DNA of 64,000 bases, taken from assembly GCA_016800925.1 (NCBI GenBank), contig JABCPU010000015.1, forward strand, positions 124,001 to 188,000, written 5' to 3'. The notes beneath the pieces were generated by a model, which worked only from the letters and a program-made list of their open reading frames with translations, was not told where the DNA came from and did no database searches. The translations under genes and the position numbers were made by a program. The DNA is from Suillus spraguei. Its lineage: Eukaryota > Basidiomycota > Agaricomycetes > Boletales > Suillaceae. Shown piece after piece: positions 58,343 to 64,000 of this stretch. Position 1 is the first letter of the stretch; each line of letters begins with the position of its first letter.

Positions 58343-61300
58343 TCAGGCCCACATAGCCCTAAACTTTTCATTGAACTCTTCGAGCGCACCGCTGACCACT
58401 TCGAAAACTCGCCAGTCCGCAACAGACACTCCTTGCGGCCTCTCCGAATCATGAGTCGATTCCAACTTTCCCTCCTCTTGCTTCCCAGATGCCTCCTCTT
58501 CATCTTCCCACTGGACTGGATCAAGGGACGCATATCCGCTATCCGCTTCCTCATCTACATCCTCAGACATCGCATCTTTTTCGCCAATGGACCTCCTTTG
58601 GAGGAGTTGCTCAAGGACCCCACGCACAGTCATCAGCGTGAGGGAAAAGTCCTGCAACAAAAACCAAACGTCACCCCGCCTGACTGCATTAGCAGCGGCA
58701 AGAGCCACCACCTGTCCGTGCATGTAGAAGTCAAGGAGGTATGCGTTCAGCGCGTGTTTTCTGCCTTGTTGGTTGGCCCCCTTGGTGATGCCTTCGAACG
58801 ATGGAATGGTGTGTTCGTTTAGGGTCAGTCCACGTCGAGCCGTTTGAGCGAGGTCATGAACACTGTCAAAGTGATCATCGTGGCCCGAGTTAGCCACGAA
58901 GAGCGACCGTGCCACAACACGGATCGCGATACGGTGAAGATAGTCACGAATGGGTGACGGTTCATATTCTGCAGTACCCGATATATTCTGTTTGCTAAAA
59001 GGTAGGATATGATCGGGCCCAAGGTCCTTTTGGTGCTGGGTCCCGTAGGTAAGGGCATATCCGGTGAAAATTCGGAGAATTTCACGCTCGTGCTCTATGA
59101 GCACATCACAAGCTGCCTCAGGCAGTGGTGGCAGTAAGACCATGGATGGCGACTTCTTCACTACCTCCGTGATGTACTCCTCTTTTGTGCAAGCAGGAGG
59201 CAGGTATCGCCGTCCAAAGAGGTGGGCCATCAACAGGATGAAGTCGCGCTTCGCAAGCCTCAGGTTAGGTTGCGCACAGATCTTATGGATCACACCGCTG
59301 CGAAGAAGAGCAACCAGGGCAAAGTTGCTGGGCTCCGTGTAATATAGATGTGAGGCTATTCCAAAGAGATTGAGCGGCCTCCCTTGCTCGTCGAGCAGAC
59401 GAGCACGACGCAAGTAGTCGATAGAGAAACGTAGATGGTGCAACAGCTGGTATTTTCCTTCCTCAGAGCCAAAACTGACTTGTGGGAGGCGGAAGAGCCG
59501 CTTCACAGCAGCGACAGCAATTGTGGAGTAATCAGACCCCTCCAGCAAATTGAACAGGCGCGCGATGAGAGTCGATGTTACAGGGAAACTGGCAGAGAGG
59601 GATGGCAGTTTTGAAAACACTAGTCTCTGTACCCTACTCATGGGAAGAGCATAGAAAACGACTTTACCGAGGGTGTCATATCCTCGCCGTCCTGCGCGTC
59701 CTGCACATTGTCGATACTAGGGCAATTGATTAATGACAAATAAGTAAAATTATGGGAAACGAACCATGAGCGCAGTGAGGAAGGGTGAGTCGCCGCAGAA
59801 AATCGAGGTTTTGGCAGGGGCGTTGATACCTAAGGCAAGAGTGCCTGCAAATGCAGTCTAAGGTCAGTAACCCTACAGAAACAATGGAATACTTACCCGT
59901 TGCGAAAACCACGCGCACGAAACCACGACGAAAGAGACTTGATTTTCTGTCAGACAATGGTGCTACGTTGGGGAAAAGCTTACCTCTCGACCAGAGACCG
60001 ATACCATCTATTCATACCAGCATGGTGAACAGCGATCCCACGTTTCAAACAGCTCAATGCCCAATCAGGTGGAGAGGGTTTCCGCCTCGTAAGATCAGCG
60101 ATATCCTCGTCAAGTTCTGATGCAGTGTACGAAGTGCATTGACCAGCGAACGAGAAATCTGGCTGGGGATCATGAGGTCTAAAGGATGTTTGCCATTCAC
60201 TCGTGTCAGCGCTCCTATCCTCTTCATCGTCCCTATGTTTTGATGCTCGTGCAGCTTTGCGTTCCCGCTCTTTTCTGGCCTGAAGAAATGCCTCATATTG
60301 TGCCATTTTGCGTTTCCACTCAGGACTATTTTTGCGCCATTCGTCTTCCTTGATCTTGAGCATGCGATTTAAAAATCGGGCCATATGTTCGCAATCGCTT
60401 CGATCGAATGAGAAGAAGATACCAGGCTAAATAAATGAGGATCTCATGAACGTAGACAAGGAAGGTGCGTCAGGTACTCACAAGGTCTCCTTGTACGTGA
60501 AGATCAGCAACCAGATGAATGAGATTGCCACCAGATACAACACGATCGGGTTGAGAATTCAACGCCCTGTCTGAGACACGAGATAAAATATCATCTTGAA
60601 GCTGGGTAATGACGCGCGACAACGGCGTCCCAGGGTCTTGCAAGTCGAAGGAAGACAACAACGGGGCAAAGTGGTGTTTCAGAGCCTCCTCATATCGAAT
60701 TACGTCCTTCTGCTGAAGCAGTTTACTAGAGGAAAAAAATACCACGGGATCGAGGGCAACGAGTATAGAGGGCTGGAGGGCTGTGCATGTACTTAGAGCA
60801 CGATATAAATTTAACGTATCCACTGCTTCCAATGCGAGATCAGAGGGGAGAGAACGTGCGCTGGACGAAAGCATGGACAGCGGATGCAGAAATCGCGTCC
60901 TTTCCGTAGTCTTGTACATCGAAAGACCTTGGAAGACGTCTCTTGGCTTCTCGTGAATGTTGTAGTAGAACTTCCTCAAGTGCGAATATCGATGGGGATA
61001 ATGCACGAACTTGTGCTGGAACCCACCCGCTGTCTGAACGCTCTCGAGCCATTCATTGAACTTTTCTGGTGCTCCGACTGTGGCAGACAGACCTCTGTTC
61101 GTGCGACAATTAGTGCACAGTCAGTTGCGCGCAAAAGTGACGAACATGATAGGACAAGGGGACAGGAGCAGAATTTGTTCCCAAACAGCCCCGCCCTCCT
61201 GCTGACCGATTGTATGAATTTCGTCAAGAACGACACTACAGTAGGACGTGAGAGGGAGATTTACATTCAAACTGACGTTCATACTATTTAAGTCGGGGGG

Positions 61301-64000
61301 TCCACATCTTGGCAAGTGGAGGAGATAAAAGCATGGTCGCAAGGATCTCAGGGACGGTGACAAGGATTTGGCAGTTCTGCGGATCGTGGACCCGGTAGTC
61401 GCGGGTATGAATGGCCCAGCAGCTCCCTAGGGTTGAATCAGCGACGATTATTCGCTGAATATAAGCCTAGTGTGACCACTCACGACCGTTTAGATCTTTG
61501 CTAAACCTAGCATAAATCTCGGCTGCAACCTGAGCGACAAGGGCTTTCGTCGGTGCAATGTAAATGAGTATCCCGTCATCAGACCCTCGGAGAACCTTCT
61601 CCATAGCGTAATACGAGATGAAAGTCTTTCCTGCACTGGTAGGAGCTATGAATACAATGAATAGTTGTTGCACCTCCGAAACAAAGTATACTAACCTACG
61701 ACGAGAAGAGACATATTTTGGTCGACAGCGTCAAGCACGTCGCGTTGCCATGCATCTGGCTTGAAGGTCACTCTTGCGTCAGCCTTACTGTCCATGCTTC
61801 TATCCATAAACTCCCCAAATAACCGAAGTTGCCACACGATATGGTGCTCCTTCACTTGCATAAAGTCATAGATCGTGGTCTTGGTTTTGGACTTGACCAG
61901 CTTGATGAAGCGAAAACTCAGCGCTCTGTCATCAGTCGAATCTGAGACCACGAGGCAGTCGATGTAGTCGCTGAAGCCGAGGGTAATCAACACGCTCGTG
62001 ATTGCGTTAGCGATGTCTTTTGTGCTGAACCCGATCTCCCAAACTTCCTTTATGAGACGCATGAGTAACAGGGAATATTTATCGCGGCTTGCCGAGGAGT
62101 CTGGATTAGCGGAATAGATCCACTCTCGGAGAAGACGATGCATATGATAGACCCGAAGTTCCGCGCCTACCGATGCCTCCTTAGTTCGCGGATTGCGGGC
62201 AAGGGCCTGCAGAAATTTTTGAAGACCACTGCCATCCAGGCTTTCCATCTCTTGGATACGGGACGCTATCCATGCCGCAGACTCAGACGCTTGTTTAGAT
62301 TCCTTCTTGGCAATATTTTGTTCACGAATAGCATCGGCTTTTGATAGCTTTCCAGTACTCTTGCCTGATGGACGAGCGTGAACAACTTTCGGCTGGAGGT
62401 CCATGATAAGCAACAGAAGTCAAGTTACTATGCTTGAGTACTGACCTTCACGCTGCGCTGATTTGCAAGGGAGGCTACAGACGGTATTTTCATTTGTTGG
62501 AGGACAGCTCCCAGGGCCCCTGTTAAGGTGCTCGCCTGGTCGTGCAAGGTCTTCATGAAGCGCTGGTCCGAACGAAGCTTCCGATTACGTTGCCATTCAG
62601 TCATCGGTGCTGTAGCGTCGCCTCCGAGGTGCTTGGGCAGAATGGACATTCTATGATTGTGCCAATGCTGTGTATCACAAAAGAGCGTGTCCTCTCTGGA
62701 AGTTTTATTTTGAGGAGAACGAGCGGATGGAAGGACATCAGCAGACTCGTCACTGGTGCTGCTATCGTCCCATTCGTCGGACTCTTCTCCACTTGAGGAA
62801 ACAGATTCTATAGGGTTGGAGAGCGTGATGCCCTCCGTGGCAATATGGACGACGGAAAGCTCCTTGTCAAATACTGAGTTGGAAAACGGAAGGAGCTTGA
62901 GGGGAATTGGCATCTCATACAAGTCATCAGGAAGGAAAGACACGCTCAAACACGAGAAAATTGAATACTGGAGCTTCAGCGCAGAAAAGATATCTTCAGC
63001 ATCTTTGGCCACGGTTGGTCCCAAAATCTCCGTCAACGATTGAGCTGGATGTTCGGAGAGATAGCGCAAGACACAAAGGAATACACGAATGTCGATGTCG
63101 AGGGATACCCCATTTACTACAATGACTGCTTCTATCGCTCGAAAGATGCGAGGTAAGAAGGATTTTACTAATGAAATGAAAAGGTCAGGTTTGATTGGCG
63201 CTAAACGCTGGGCTCTGTCCTGGACGGAGACACTCTTAAGGAGAAGAGCGTGGATAATGAAAACAGCAAGTAGGGACGGCTGAGTGTCACTCTTGGATGC
63301 TGAAAGATATGACAATCCGACATGCCTCAAGGTCACGCGGAGGTCGAGGAAAGACGGGGACGCTGATGCTGCGCTAAGAACGCAGCTGCGGACTTGATCG
63401 AATGGTCCTTGTTCATGAGTAGTAAGAACGTCCCTAGCAACAACACCCGCAGTTAGAATAACTTTGGGGAGATGCGCTCGATGGCTTAAGCGAAGCTTTG
63501 ATTCAAAAACGAAAGACAAGGCCTATAGCATGATCAACAATCAGGTAAGAAAATAGAACGGAAAGGGAAATGCGGTGTGACCTTCGAGTCCTTGAAAATG
63601 ACGCCCTCGAGCAGCGCCATGGCCAAGCCACTAGCCAGTAAATCGAAGATAAATAATCGTTGAGTGAGTATTTGATGGGCGGCGAATTGTCCACCAACTC
63701 CTTTCTTCAGCGTACCGCCGTCATTGACCATGACAAACATCGGCTATATAAGGGTGAGAATAAATCATCATGTCTTGTGAGACTTTTACCTTGACTCGAA
63801 CACGATAATCAACCCATTTCTTGTCAGAGAGACTTGCGAAGTTGAGGGTATTCACTGAATCCAGCGACTGGAGGTGGTTATATAAGAGCCTCCTGGCAAG
63901 GGCTCGAGATGCAACAGTGAATTCCGACTCGCCCGCTCGCAGTACTGGGTGTCGGTTGACTAAGAAATTATCAATAAGATAGACTCAGTGAGATGAAAAA
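58343..64000 (-). CDS. DExH-box helicase, DDX60/SKI2-like (N-terminus beyond right edge)
   Basis: Large superfamily-2 RNA helicase. Reading the minus strand from the right edge: a long helical N-terminal region, then [21 protein letters not shown], motif [20 protein letters not shown], motif Ia [44 protein letters not shown], motif [14 protein letters not shown] (DEIH), the second RecA half with [17 protein letters not shown], a charged insert [39 protein letters not shown], motif [19 protein letters not shown] and motif [21 protein letters not shown] roughly 430-residue C-terminal domain follows ([13 protein letters not shown] to NEKFRAMWA, stop at 58343). This order and the long terminal domain match DDX60-like proteins, known in animals as antiviral RNA sensors and present in fungi with no settled role. 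Introns are short and canonical. Confidence 0.88.

Noticed and set aside
1..64000. CRISPR arrays, bacterial operons or prophage-like modules
   Set aside because: Spliced eukaryotic genes throughout; the tandem arrays have degenerate units without unique spacers.

Overview
This window looks like a gene-sparse, transposon-invaded stretch of a filamentous basidiomycete genome, most likely an Agaricomycete. Genes are split by many introns of about 40-60 bp with GT-AG (occasionally GC-AG) borders. The protein families fit this (Sqt1/AAMP, Mad3/Bub1, ERp38-type PDI, Ser/Thr-rich GPI proteins, GH13_5 amylase, sugar porters), as do the Ty3/gypsy elements and Pogo/Tc5-type transposase remnants. All calls come from reading the sequence; no database search was run.

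Left block (1-16.2 kb), ordinary housekeeping genes: 5' part of a BUB1/MAD3 checkpoint gene (-), a 580-aa disordered protein (-), a DUF1479 dioxygenase-like protein (+), a Q-rich protein with an NPF motif (-), an Sqt1/AAMP WD40 ribosome-assembly factor (-), divergent from a two-thioredoxin-domain ER protein disulfide isomerase (+), an intronless endonuclease/exonuclease/phosphatase (TDP2-like, +), and a small secreted GPI-anchored Ser/Thr-rich protein (+) whose reading frame needs a 2-nt exon.

Middle block (16.2-48 kb), repeats: two near-identical MFS sugar-transporter genes (19.4-21.9 and 44.9-47.5 kb) lie in a direct segmental duplication. Between them are a RecQ-like helicase fragment cut by an LTR, a Ty3/gypsy element on the minus strand (24.1-31.7 kb) with an extra zinc-knuckle ORF after pol, and an 11-kb composite of satellite-like arrays, a solo LTR with an exact target duplication, a second LTR family in both orientations, a 1.2-kb element with long inverted repeats, and a Pogo-type transposase truncated at its 3' end. 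The order of repeat families on the left is mirrored on the right. A 596-bp element with terminal inverted repeats has inserted at the end of the second transporter gene and supplies its last codons and stop.

Right block (48-64 kb): a complete-looking intracellular GH13 alpha-amylase (-), convergent with transporter copy 2; a short-chain dehydrogenase pseudogene split by foreign sequence; a coiled-coil nuclear-type protein (-); a GNAT acetyltransferase (+); a small hypothetical gene (-); a transposase C-terminal-like acidic ORF (+); and the 3' two-thirds or so of a large DDX60/SKI2-like DExH helicase (-) that runs off the right edge. The amylase and the transporter could act in the same alpha-glucan/sugar use route, but that is inference from position only.
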